From assembly GCF_910592395.1 (NCBI RefSeq), contig NC_088318.1:10480349-10544348 (forward strand): 64,000 nucleotides of DNA, in the 5' to 3' direction. Under the pieces are notes generated by a model, which searched no databases, was not told the origin of the DNA, and saw nothing but the letters and a program-made list of their open reading frames with translations. Source of the stretch: Lineus longissimus (Eukaryota > Nemertea > Pilidiophora > Heteronemertea > Lineidae). Shown one piece after another: positions 35,862-47,499 of this stretch (position 1 is the stretch's first letter; each line of letters starts with the position of its first letter). Made by a program: the position numbers and the translations under genes.

Positions 35862-36950
35862 TATCAACATAATGACAACTTTAACGAGAATACAGCTATT
35901 TCTCAGGGGCTAATCATTGATTCCCCAAGACTGTAATTTGTCACTGGAAATGACCCTGACAGATGTTGGGATCACATCTCTAAGATAGTGCAGAAATCAT
36001 GATCTATTTAACCCTAACCCTACAATCCTCACCATCGCAGTCGCCCCCGTAATTTGACACAATGACAGCTATTATCAGAATACCACTATTTCTCAAGGTT
36101 GATCACTGATGTAATTTCTTAGTAGAAAATACCCTGACAAGTGTTTCTATCACATCCCTTACATCATGTAGAAGGTACAGTGTTGCAGGAATCGTCATCT
36201 ACTGCCCTTTCGGTTACAATTAGCCTAGTATTTGTTAGTATTTGATATAATAGTCGGATATTGTAACCCAAAGAAACAAGGAAGTACTGACTACAAAGGT
36301 CTGTCGTTTCGTTAAGTCCAGAGCTAATTCATCTATGCACACACACAAATAATCTTCTTTACTTAGTTAAATAAGGAGCGGGATTTTTAAAAAAAATCGT
36401 TGATGAGATATACTTTATACATACCTAGTTGTTTGTAGTTCTTCGCAAGGGTTGCAAAATGTCTGTATTAACAGCTTTGAATATAGCTACAGTAGAACCT
36501 CCCTTAGCAGACACCTCTATTGAGGACAACCTCTCTATAAAGGAAAGTTTTGGTTCCAGATAGGTTGTTTCCATTTAACTTGACCACTCTAATCAGGACA
36601 CCTCTCTATTAAGGACAGCACTTGTCAGTCCCGAGAGTGTCCTTAATAGAGAGGTTCGACTGTATTTCTTAAGGCCCATCACCTTGACATAACCGGACTA
36701 AAGAAAACTGATAGGATTGCATTTCTGTAGAAAGGTGCAGCACTGCAGAAGTCGTCATCTACTACCCTACCATTCGTAATCAGCCCAGTATATGAATGAC
36801 AGCTTTTAACAGACTATAGCTATTTCTCAAGGCCAATTATTCATATCCGAGGACTGTGATTTGTCATTAGAAATGACCCTAACAGATGCTCGGATGGCAT
36901 CTCTAAGATACCGCAGAAAGGTTAAGTGCTGGGGAAATCATCTGATGATC
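35862..36950. repeat. three diverged ~150-bp units around a MITE insertion
   Basis: 'ATGACA(A/G)CT...AGCTATTTCTCAAGG...GAAATGACCCTGACAG...ATCACATCTCTAAGATA' recurs near 35869, 36059 and 36795. The pogo-like MITE (36488) separates the second and third units. Confidence 0.65.
36488..36664 (+). mobile_element. pogo/Tigger-like MITE, intact reference copy
   Basis: This 177-bp unit starts TACAGTAGAACCTCCC and ends GAGAGGTTCGACTGTA, with imperfect terminal inverted repeats of about 28 bp and TA at both edges. It holds the internal blocks shared by the family: GGACACCTCTCTATTAAGGA, TTTTGGTTCC and CACTTGTCAGTCC. It is the best copy for judging what is inserted or expanded in the others. Confidence 0.85.
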
Positions 36951-37044
36951 AGATTCTTGGAGTCGTTATTACTGGAGGGGGGGGGGCAGGTGATTGTAGT
37001 AGTTGGACCTGGTTGTAGGATGATTTTAATCGCCTTATGACTAA

Positions 37045-37768
37045 AGGGCCGTTTAGACGCTTTCCAAAAAGACCGCATAAGACCGCTTTCCGATCTGATC
37101 CGATCGAACCCCATTCCAGACCGGATGTGGTCTCATTTTAATGTACCCGTTTAGACGCTCAACAGCAATGAGGACTGATGTGGACTAATTTCTTTTGGTT
37201 CCACCAATAATCCGCAGGATGTCGCGCTGGTGTCACCGATTTAGCGCCACAATGCGGGTTATAGTGGTACTAGGCAAGCTCGTTCTTATGGTAGCTGCTG
37301 TCTAGCTTCCGCTGAATGGATTGATCGCTCCAAATATGTATGAGATCGAAAACAACCGTGTCCGTGAACTTATCCTTCACCATATTGGAGTAATGAAAAT
37401 AAGCCAAGAGAAAATACTATAAAACTGACAATCCAAACGACATTAATTCCCGCGAAAATACACGTGTTTATAATGAAAGGAAGTATTGCCGAAGTACCAA
37501 ATCCAATACGCATGCGTGTAGGTAAACAAAATTAGTCCAGATGAGACCGCATTAGGTCCGATCACGTTTAGACGACCAAATTTGATCCGGATGCATGCGG
37601 ATGCATGCGGATTAGCCCCGATGGAACCAGCAAAAGAGGTAGACTACTTGAAGACCCGATGGGACCACATGAGACCCGATCGGTTTGCGTTTACACCAGG
37701 GAAATTTAGACCGCATTTGGATTCGATCGGATCTCATCGGGCCTTTTTTCTGTCTTCTAAACGGCCCT
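37045..37768. mobile_element. PIF/Harbinger-like MITE with TAA target duplication
   Basis: The left end AGGGCCGTTTAGACG and the right end CTAAACGGCCCT are inverted, and TAA lies directly outside both (37042-37044 and 37769-37771). A 3-bp TWA duplication is the PIF/Harbinger signature. The 724-bp interior has repeated GATCCGATC-type and GTTTAGACG words near the ends and no transposase. The frame at 37582-37851 is inside the element and looks non-coding. Confidence 0.7.
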
Positions 37769-37870
37769 TAAGACTAATCATCTCAGGGGTCTTTATTTGC
37801 ATGCAAGCCAGATTAGCAAGGTTTAGTCGTAAGATGTTGGCCTTCGATTAGTTATGTGACATCAGGTAAA

Positions 37871-38165
37871 GGGAACTGTTTAGGGTTGGTTATCGTTGAT
37901 ATGATTTGGGAGGGTGGATTGTCAGCTTGTATTGATGTGTGCCACTCAAGTTTGTAACTTACATGCAAGTCAGAAAGTGGGGACTTGCGATTGATTTCTT
38001 GTCCCCGGACTTGCTAATCAATAGAATATGGGAGGGAACCGTTTAGGGCTGGTTATCGTTGATATGATTGGGGAGGGTGGATTTTCAGCTTGTATTGATG
38101 TGTGCCACACATGATTGTAACTTACATGCACGTCAGAAAGTGGGGACTTGCGATTGATTTCTAGA
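37871..38165. repeat. 163-bp tandem duplication
   Basis: GGGAACTGTTTAGGGTTGGT (37871) and GGGAACCGTTTAGGGCTGGT (38034) open two copies ending GACTTGCGATTGATTTCT; about 93% identical. Confidence 0.85.
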
Positions 38166-38929
38166 ATTTTTTTAGAATTCTTGTCTCAAATGGCTTTGAA
38201 ATTCATTGTTCTAACATCAGGCCAACCTTTTGACACCTTGGATTTAAAGTCCTTAAGGTGGCTGTTGGATCTGTTTATTTTAAAGCCTAATATGAGAATC
38301 CGGGTTCAAAACCAATTTTTATCACGCTATAATTTTCATGACCTGTCATGTTGTGCATGTAGCCAACAGCTCGTTTTATTGGTAAATAAATAATTCATAA
38401 GAGGCTTATCGTGAGCCAATTTTAATTAAAAAAATCTTGTCAAAAACATGTCAAGATTGTTTAGCATAAGGCATGTCTATGTCACAGACAGATTACAGTT
38501 TTGTAGTATTGGCCAGATTAGAATACATGTGGTTTGTTGTCTCCCGACTTTCAGGTCGGTGTAAAGTCTTGACAGATGTTGAATGAAATAGTTTTATCAA
38601 TCAAAATTGCCTGAAGTGTGATTGTTTCATTGTATTCAATTGAAATTTTTATTGTTTGTCCAACAACTTTGTCCAAATAATAATTTAACTGTGATGAAAC
38701 TTTGACAACCTGAATTGAAATTTGACACAATGTACATTTAAAGCATTATCTATTCGACATAAACCTTAAAACTGCCGCATCACCAACAAGCTGAACACCT
38801 CACACTTCCTATCCACAAAAAAAGCCACAGAAGGAATGAGATTGATTTTTGTAGGACACCTCATCAGCGTTGCCACACTTGAATAATCATCCATCAGTTT
38901 ATATCGATAATCTCAATGTAGTTCACGTG

Positions 38930-39275
38930 GAAACATCAAAGAAAGGTTTGCTGGATCACACAAGATTGATATCCGGTATTTCGTGTCGGCAGGTCTGATA
39001 TCCGGTTTACCGTGTTCTGTTAGATCAATTAATGGATGGTCACTTTAATATCATGCGGTCATGGTCATTTTTGGTAAGAACTACATGACACTTGTAATAA
39101 GAATATTAAAGAAAGACATATAAGTCAAGATTATAAAAGTGCTGATTTATCTAATTGTATAGTTCATGGTTATAACATCAAAGAAAGGTTTACACAAGAT
39201 TGATATCCGATATGTTGTGTCAACAGGTCTAATATCCGGTTTACCTTGTTCTCTCAGATCAATCAGTGCAACTGT
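38930..39275. repeat. 242-bp tandem duplication, diverged
   Basis: AACATCAAAGAAAGGTTT at 38932 and 39174 each lead into 'CACAAGATTGATATCCG' and 'ATATCCGGTTTACC'. Confidence 0.75.
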
Positions 39276-39633
39276 CACTGTATCACAGGGCCATGCGTGG
39301 TCCTTTCAGGGCCCCGCAGAATAGAGAATGTTCCTATGACTTGTGACAATTATTGCTGCATTAGGCAATGAAAAGACTGGTAAACCAGTAACCGTTGGTT
39401 CTGATATTGATGCATGTTCCACCTGACCAATTCATTGCATTAACCTGTGATGACAAATGCAAACAAGAGATTTTGGTCTCATGTGATAGCTGTCAGAGTT
39501 TGCTGTCACAAAAATCTCATTTCCTTTGTCCTGTCACAAGATGATTTGACCCATAACAAATTACATTACTCGCTGCAGATATACAATGAAGTCATTTCAT
39601 GCAGGTTTTGTACTTGACCACAACAAAATGAAA

Positions 39634-39885
39634 TTAACCCTTTAACTGCCACCATCACCGAATTGCGACGAGCATCTTAATGTTATTAAACATTGACATG
39701 ATTGAGTTTCATTGAAAAGATTGTCTGCTACGTAGTTTTACCACCTACAGATAGATGGCGTGCAGGTAGTAGATCGTTTCTGTAGCGGTTTCGAGGAATC
39801 TAACTCTTCTCTGTTCCAGCGACAGTCTTTTGAGTTGAACAGGTGATGCAAATTAGAAAAAATATTCGGCCGTTAAGGAGTTTAA
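39634..39885. mobile_element. TTAA-flanked short element (type 4)
   Basis: It starts TTAACCCTTTAACTGCC at 39634 and ends GGCCGTTAAGGAGTTTAA at 39885; the ends are imperfect inverted repeats with TTAA at both edges. It is 252 bp long and non-coding. The CCCTTT start resembles the element at 4538, but the interior differs. Confidence 0.6.
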
Positions 39886-39889
39886 CATC

Positions 39890-42800
39890 TCTGCACAAGA
39901 TCAGCATTTGGGCAATCTGATTTGGGAATTTTTTCATTTCAAATTGAAATAAGAATTAGGTTTGTTGCGACTTCACGCTCTCGGTGCTTACTGTTCTTTT
40001 TATGTCCAAATTGAGAAATAGGATTGTGAATTCTGTCCCACCTAGATTAGACCAGTTCCTGTGTGCGTTCAATGTATTATTTCTGTATGTAGATTATAAA
40101 GTCAGGATGGTTGACTCAAATTGAAATGAGGTAGTAATACAAAAGGTTATGGCACTCATCTGAGGACTGGGATCAGGAACAATTTCATGTGGCAGAGAAA
40201 TGAGCGAGATATTGTGGAAACTGTGAAAACGCTACAAAGACTTTTGTTTTTAAATTGGTTTACCGCTCTGAATGTACATGTAGAACGTTACTTTCGGGTT
40301 GTTGGCTCTCCTGTAGCCATTGCCAATGTTTTTAATGCAGTTATGACTGGAAAACATGTCTTATCAGTTTTATCTCGTCAACAGTGGGCTGATTTCTCGC
40401 TGATGGAAATGTACTTTGCTGACGTTTTCTTCACGATTCTGACGTTTTTTATATGCCCTTAAGCTCAAGCAAAGCCATGGCAACAGAAAGATAAAACACT
40501 ATCACGAATCTGTGATGTATGGAAGACAATTCACTTCAACAATAAAATAGCCGGATAGCCAATTTCCTGCAAAGTTATACTATAACCAGTTGACAATAAA
40601 GTCACAATATCATTTCTCTAGGCTGCTTACAGCATTTCAGTCACCCAAATGGCCGTTTAAGCCAAGCAAACTGAGCAATGGCTCACAAACCCAGAAGATA
40701 TATTTACTGCACTCCCTCCACCCCAATGACCTTAGTGTAATCACCCCTGAACACCATTCCACAACTACTTGCCATGCAGGCTCAATCCCAAGTCACTAGC
40801 CCGCCAACCCCACTCCAGTAATGGCTTTGGTGTAATCTCGCATTCAGCCTCTTGATACCGACCAAGCCCAGTTGCCAAGTCACGAGGCTGCCAAGCCCTA
40901 ACAGGTATTAACCTCGGTTCCAAATCCCTGAGGACTTCAGTGTAATCTCCTCAGCAATGTTCCTTTGACTCCTACAAGGATTTCACATTATAGATTGGGT
41001 GCTTCCAGTGATTGGCAAATAGCCCAATATCACAGTTTGCCTGTCGGGACCCGATCAGTCAATTTGTTCACTATTGCGTTTTCATAATTTCGTTTGCTAT
41101 GACCGATTATCTCGCCCATTCATTTTGTCAAATGGATGACTTTCCTTTGTTTTTATACTATCGCTATATAAATAATAATATTCAAGGTGACGTTCCTACA
41201 TTTTTCTTGTTATCTTCCTGACTTTTTGCTTATTTGGAAAATATCAACCATGTTTTCTGAATGGTTGTAATATTTTAGTAATAAAGTATTACCGTGGGGT
41301 TAAGGTCCTCGGCCACTACAGGATTTCATCGGATTACTTGCGGTAACATTTCACGTGATCAGGAACCAAGACTTGTACCGTAATTCACCAAATGTGGCAT
41401 TCCCTGTTGGATAATCAAGACAGCTTGGGTAGACTGAAAATCAAGCTAAGGGCTAGGTCAACCTGAGTGGTCTTGATCAAACGAACAGAGACCTACATGT
41501 ACAGCGAGGTAGGAATTTCCATTCCAACAGGACTCAATGTGAACTTTTGCCATGCCATCAGATTAAAACCTGCCCATCCTTATTGCGGTCATGCAGGTCC
41601 ACCAGGTTTAAAGTCAGGTATAAAGTCATCATAATAAAATTTAGATTTAGTTACCATAAACAAAATAAAGTACACCATAAAACACATTTTCGGAAATTTC
41701 ATAACATTTGGGTGTAACATGAGAGAGTTGCTGTCTAAAATCACAAGGCTCCTGTTATTGGGAAGCCCTATCATTTCATCCAATCCTCGAATCCAGCAAG
41801 GCTGCCCCCTGGGTGGTAGACGCTAGCACATTTTGGAGTACAGCTTGCTAATCTAGCACACAAATGTCATGAAACGTTCAGGAAAGGTGGAAAATGTCCT
41901 GCTTATTTCGTTTATGACCATTATATTTTATTTTGATGACTTTAAACTTGCTTTAAAACCTGGTGGATGCTGTTTAGGATGACCCCTTGGTTCCGATACT
42001 TTCGACAAACTAATTGATGACATGACAGTTGATGATTTCAAAAAGTTGAACAAACCACAAAACTTGAAGAATTGATTTTGGTGCAATAGTTTTTTTAAAG
42101 AAAATACTATACATCATATAAAACAGTTTTCACTGGTAGGCAATTGCATCGAGCTACATTGTAACCCATCAATTAAGCAGATTGTCCCTTAGCAATTTAG
42201 AGAAAAAAAGTCCATACATTGTCAGAAAACTACACATGAGCACTTTATGTTATACATGTAGTGTCTGATATTCTGAAAACCTCTGGGCCAGATTGTTGTA
42301 AGAAATGATTACCTTTACTAATCTAGAAGATTTCCTCTATGAGACCATGACGTTTCATGTAAACACTACTTATGAGTTATTCAAAGAGTTGAAAAAGAGA
42401 TAAAAAAAATAGGAAAAGCATAATAGTAAATATGACTACTTATGGATAGTAAATAACAGAGTTTATGTTTAGGGTGATAGGAGTCGTGTGGATGAGAAAT
42501 GGTCCCTAATTGGCACAGTAATTGTTGATTTAGTTCTAAAAATTTGTCTCCTCTTTCTTCCTAACATGATTACTTGCACCCCTGGTGGTGAACCCTCTTG
42601 CCGGCGTGATTAAGCTTGGAGTTTGATTTGCTGCACCTGAATAGAAAAGTTTAAATTTAGCATTTTCCTGTTGAATTACTAATTGATTCCCTATAAATCA
42701 TATGTTGGCAAATTAATGACCGAGTTCTTCGCTATAGTCCTTCTTGTGTATGCAGAGAAGTACTGTAGCCTTTTCGTAACATCATCATGGATGATGCCGC

Positions 42801-44280
42801 CTTATCAGAAAGCAGTCTTCTTCATCCCATAATAGTTAGGGCAAATACTGATGGTCTAATTAGCCAAAGCAGACTACAGCAAGGGTCTGGGAGCAGCCTT
42901 GTCATTTTCGTGATGTTATATGTCATTACATTTCATCTAATGCCATGAAACATTTTGGGACACTTGTCAATTGCCATATTCTGAAAAGAAATGTCCAAGA
43001 TGAGCACAATGTCCCCCAGACTTTTCAAAATGTGTCCATCACCAGTTTCTTCAACCATGTAGCATGCAATCATTCAGTTTGCAAGTCTTGTGCTTTTTGA
43101 AGAATTGGAAGAAAATCAAGACATAATAGCTGTTAGCTACGATTATTCAAGACCAGTTTTGTTAGAAGGTATGGATTGACATTGTCGAGAATGTTAGTAA
43201 TATTATACACTTGACAGACAAGTAAAGTGTGAAAATACTGGTAGTACTGGTATACTGGTATGAGTTACGAGGAAAGATATGTTGTAATTAGTACATGTAT
43301 AGTTTTAAAAATATTCATCATGACATGCATTGTCATCAGCTACATGTATGAAACTAATTTTTATTCATAAGTGGTTGATACTAACCTGGGTGTGTCTTTA
43401 CAGCATCATTATCACAGGTCTCAACAGATGCCCTTTGGGGTACCAGTGCATTTATCATATACCTTTAGTGCATTGCTCTCTTAGACAAGACCACAGAAAA
43501 GCAAAATTTCACCCCAAAAGGTCCATTCAAATTCGTCCAAAATCAGGGACAGTCTTTTACGATATAGGAAAGTGATCGGAACCCTTCTTAACATTCAAGT
43601 ATATGTATTGAAGCAAAATGTGCGAAAATGCCTGATCCGCCCATGCGATAAGAAAATCTGGATCACACGAGAAATAATCTCGTGCATTCTCTTGCGATCC
43701 AGACTGACTGTTGAAAGATGTTTTCCACTTTGCAACATTTTCATTGTATCATTACGTTGAAATTCGCTCCGTCGATGATTTTGTAAGACGTGTCGTCGTC
43801 CAACTTGACGTCTTCGCGTCACGAGAGATTTATGGTGAAAAAGTGACAAAAGTCAACTTGTAATCGGAATGTTCTTGATATTTCTGGGGATGTGTGGTAC
43901 ATGATAAATAAAAAACTGCATTCGTGCCTAATCCCTGTCATCCAGATCACACTCGATGATTTTCTGGTGCGATCTGGTGACTTGGATCAGCCACTCGTGC
44001 TGGTTTCATATTATAGCACAGGATGTGAGCTCTTTGACGGTTCTTTTGCTTATGTCCTTTTCTGTCGAACAAGGTTGTTGGGGACATATCTTGCTAAAAG
44101 GCTAAATCCATAAGAGCCCTCTCAAGACCTGAAGTGGCAAGCCACATGAATAGGATAATATCTTCAAAGCCATGTCCTATTTCCAGTTTACTCTATGATT
44201 TTCACCTTTGAGTTAATGTTTGCATCGCATTGTTTGATTTCCTGAAGATTAATGAGGTCGGATGAGTAATCCATCTGCTC
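39890..44280. other. no gene recognised
   Basis: Frames reach 91 codons (40187-40462) without recognisable domains. A short hairpin CACGAGAAATAATCTCGTG lies near 43667. GAACCCTCTTGCCGGCG near 42590 resembles an eroded TTAA-element end. Confidence 0.5.
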
Positions 44281-44309
44281 TTCACCTGCCCTGGTAGGAA
44301 ACAATCCCA

Positions 44310-45130
44310 GGTGGATCGAGGAACTAATGGTCAAGCCACGGGGCTCACAACCAGAAGGTCATGGGATCTGCTCCTATAAGAGTGAGAGCAATCAGTGGAG
44401 TAATGGTTAGGCCGCTGGGCTCAGAACCTGAAGGTCATGGGTTCAGCTCCGAGAGGAGTTAGAGCAATCAGTGGAGTAATGGTTTGGCGGCCGGGCTCAT
44501 AACCTGAAGGTCGTGGGTTCGACTCAAGGAAGAGCGCGAGCAATCAGTGAAGTAATGGTTAGGTCGTCTGGCTCATAATCTGAAGGTCGTTGGTTCGACC
44601 CATGGAAGAGCGAGAGCAATCAGTGAAGTAATGGTTAGGCCGTCTCGCTCATAATCTGAAGGTCGAGGAATCGACTCATGGAAGAGCGAGAACAATTAGC
44701 GAAGTAATGGTAAGGCCTTCATGCTCATAATCTGAAGGTCGTTGGTTCGATTCATGTAAGAGCGAGAGTGATCAGTGAAGTAATGGTTAGGTCATCTGGC
44801 TCATAATCTGAAGGTCGTTGTTTTGACCCATGGAAGAGCGAGAGCAATCAGTGAAGTAATGGTTTGGCGACCGGGCTTACAACCTGAATGTTGTGGTTTG
44901 TCTCATGGAAGAGTGAGAGCAATCAGTGGAGTAATGGTTTGGCGGACGGGTTCACAACCTGAAGGTTGTGGGTTCTACTCATGGAGGAGCGAGAGCAATC
45001 AGTGGAGTAATGGTTTGGCGGCCGGGCTCACAACCTGAAGGTTGTGGTTTGAGTTTGACTCATGGAAGAGCGAGAGCAATCAGTGAACAACCTGAGGGTC
45101 ATGGGTTCAATCAGTGGAAGAGCACCGGAT
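44310..45130 (+). repeat. tandem array of 76-bp tRNA-Met-like units
   Basis: About ten units repeat head to tail. The word AATGGT falls at 44326, 44402, 44478, 44554, 44630, 44706, 44782, 44858, 44933 and 45009, a period of 76 bp (once 75). A truncated eleventh unit ends near 45115. Each unit has an A-box-like GTGGAGTAATGGTTAGG, an anticodon-arm-like GGCTCATAATCTGAAGGTC and a B-box-like GGTTCGACTC. The CTCATAATCTGAAGGTCGT stretch closely resembles animal elongator tRNA-Met (CAT). Units 3-7 keep CAT at the anticodon place; others have CAC, CAG or TAC. Acceptor and T stems do not pair well, so these are tRNA-derived repeats rather than functional tRNAs. Frames across the array are artefacts. 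Confidence 0.85.
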
Positions 45131-45609
45131 CAAGTTGCAGGAGGTCCTTTATTTCCCCTGAAAAATGTCAAGGTAGACTGTGTAAAGCCTTATCACGTTT
45201 CATGGATATCAGACTATGAACCACCAAATTTTCCCCGGAGTTTCATGTGAAGAAAAAAAATTGATACTATGAACCAGCTAACATTAATAGAGATTTCCAG
45301 GATCATTTGATTTATAAAAAAAGTTAATTTGAAAAGCAAAACAACACTTCGTAATCTGCCCAAAAAATTGTGAAAATCAATTTTTTAAAGAAATTTTGGA
45401 GTTTGTAGCATTGGTTATTTCATCATGTTCATGGCTTCATCTTCAAATTGATTATTTGCTATTATTAGAAAATTGATATTTTTTCTTGGAAATTGCTTTC
45501 GGTTGATTAATTTTTTGTTCAATTGAAAAAGTGACGAAATTAATGAATAGTAGTTTGTTGGAAAATATTTCATGCAAATAGGTTACAGAGCAAAATACAG
45601 CGACAGGGA

Positions 45610-45745
45610 TGACAGATTACCCCTGAAAGAGATACACTCTAACACAGATGATTGATTACACTCTAACACATATGACATATTATACTGGCACAGATGACAG
45701 GTTAATACACTTGCACAGATGACAGATGACAGAATGACAGATATG
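45610..45745. repeat. degenerate minisatellite
   Basis: 'CACTCTAACACAGATGA' and 'GCACAGATGACAG' words recur about every 29-31 bp. The minus-strand frame over it is repetitive and not a gene. Confidence 0.6.
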
Positions 45746-46335
45746 TCGAGGAAGGCAATGTGTTGCAAAAGGCTTTTGGTTCCAACTAAATTCAGCTGTA
45801 GTGGGTGTGGTCTATATTACTGGGTTGAGGTATTTCACAATAAAAGGTTCCAATCCCATCACCTTTCACAAAAGTCCCTCTGCACTTGCCTATAGTCCCC
45901 CTTTAACATTACAGTGACAGCCACTTCAGAGTAAAGGCCTGATTCCTCCAGTTTCCCACTGGTCATTGTCTCCGCAAAACTAATATCGGCCCCAGCAGTT
46001 GTTTGGTTTCCATCTGTTAATGATACATCCGCCCTTCAACTGCGCTAGTGAATAAATCAATTACCAAATAACCGCTAGAGCTGAAAGTAGCTTTGCTGTT
46101 GTAAAAATGCTCTAGTAGAGCCAGACCTTTACCTAATAACTATTCTGGACCCGTGCCTGGAACCGGTAATTTTCTTTCATGGAAAAAACACACAACCTTT
46201 TGGAACTCAATGAGTTTGGTGAGACAGACAAAGGTAAACTGGCCACAACTGAACAACACATAATAGATACCAAGGCAGAGACGATTGTGAGAGAAAGAGA
46301 GCACAAGGATTGCTTGCCGTGGAGCTGCCGCGAGC

Positions 46336-47499
46336 TTAGCTCGGACTTGGGTTTTGGCGAGTGGGGGGAACCATGCTAATCTGGGTTACACTGCTTCGCT
46401 CCGAGAGGAAATATTCACCGTTTCTGTTCAGCTTTCTCCAGCGATGCTTCGAGCCGCAGCAGATACTTCGAAGAATTTTACGAAATTTCTGGCCGGCTAG
46501 GCAGTAGATGAAAAAGTTTATCGATGAGTTCAAGGTCACTAGCATGTTCGTGAAGGGCATGATGAGTATTGCTTGCGGGCTGTTCGTCATCCAGAGCACC
46601 TGGTACACGACCGATGGCGCTTCGCAAATTATGAAAACGGATATGACGGAAATAAGCATACGGTTCACATCCGCTTTTTGTGAATTGGGCGAGACTTTCG
46701 CCATTCTTGATCGTTGTTTGTTCGACCGATGTATGATCACCATGAGGTTGATATTTAGAATAACTAGCAATAAAAGTGGTCCGACTACAATAAAGATGAA
46801 GTAGAGCACTATCCCATAGAATATTCGGTACGTCGGCGATTTTGAGAATTTTTCGTTCTCAATGTTGACAATGCTTGTAGTGTTTGTACATGCATCAAAT
46901 TGTTCTTCGACGGACGATGCAAAAAATCTTGGGATGTTGAATAAAATTGCTCCAATGACAACAAATGTTACTGTAATTCGCATGTTTTTTATTGTCGATA
47001 TCCGATTTGATTTTAAGGGGAATCGAATCGCAATAAAACGATCCACTGTCACTGTTACAGTAATCCAATTGCGTGCAGTTTGCGCCATTAGGCCCAGTGG
47101 ATACAAGTAGGGGAGGATGTACGGAAATACTTCGTGATATTCCTCAAAAACGTTGAGGTATGGCTTGATTGAGAATAACGTTTGAAACATCATGCATCCG
47201 CAGAGAAACAGTGTGTCCGCCAACGCCAGGCATTGTAGTAGAAAATGCGTCGTTGACCAATTCTTATCTTTGTGAAGCACAACAAAACTAAGCATATTTC
47301 CTATAAAGCCGATTAGAATCATAATTCCCACTATCACAACGTCGACAATGAAACGCGACACGTGCCACCACGCCGGCGGAAATCCAGCCGAATCTCCTTC
47401 AGTCTCGTTACCCGTATCCTCCATGCTAGAGTCCTCACATACAATCACATTTTGGATAACGTATCCGCCTCCGGTCTCGTTTGCAAGCTGGATATCCAT
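46336..47499 (-). CDS. class A (rhodopsin-type) GPCR, neuropeptide/FMRFamide-receptor-like, complete single exon
   Basis: This 387-residue open frame encodes a seven-transmembrane receptor, expected in the plasma membrane and coupling a peptide ligand to G proteins. The N-terminus is extracellular, with glycosylation sequons at N7, N31 and N206. Approximate helices: TM1 50-75 with GN at 67-68; TM2 85-110 with LALAD at 91-95; TM3 128-158 ending DRF (153-155) in place of DRY; TM4 172-194; TM5 226-256; TM6 281-304 with CEAP (292-295) in place of CWxP; TM7 308-333 with NFFIY (328-332) in place of NPxxY. C347 and C348 after TM7 may be palmitoylated. The NSSINFFIY and CEAP patterns are typical of invertebrate FMRFamide-receptor-like proteins (family knowledge). 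The start is supported by an in-frame TAA two codons upstream and by A at -3 and G at +4. Oddity: there is no cysteine near the start of TM3, where the conserved extracellular disulfide normally forms, although C204 lies in extracellular loop 2. The ligand cannot be assigned. The gene has no introns within the coding region. Confidence 0.9.
   Translation of the reverse strand: MDIQLANETGGGYVIQNVIVCEDSSMEDTGNETEGDSAGFPPAWWHVSRFIVDVVIVGIMILIGFIGNMLSFVVLHKDKNWSTTHFLLQCLALADTLFLCGCMMFQTLFSIKPYLNVFEEYHEVFPYILPYLYPLGLMAQTARNWITVTVTVDRFIAIRFPLKSNRISTIKNMRITVTFVVIGAILFNIPRFFASSVEEQFDACTNTTSIVNIENEKFSKSPTYRIFYGIVLYFIFIVVGPLLLLVILNINLMVIIHRSNKQRSRMAKVSPNSQKADVNRMLISVISVFIICEAPSVVYQVLWMTNSPQAILIMPFTNMLVTLNSSINFFIYCLAGQKFRKILRSICCGSKHRWRKLNRNGEYFLSERSSVTQISMVPPTRQNPSPS

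Noticed and set aside
44310-45130. Functional tRNA-Met gene cluster
   Set aside because: Acceptor and T stems do not pair, the anticodon place varies and spacing leaves no flanks or terminators; tRNA-derived repeat is the safer call.
44310-45130. CRISPR-like array
   Set aside because: There are no unique spacers; the whole 76-bp unit is repeated, and the genome is animal.
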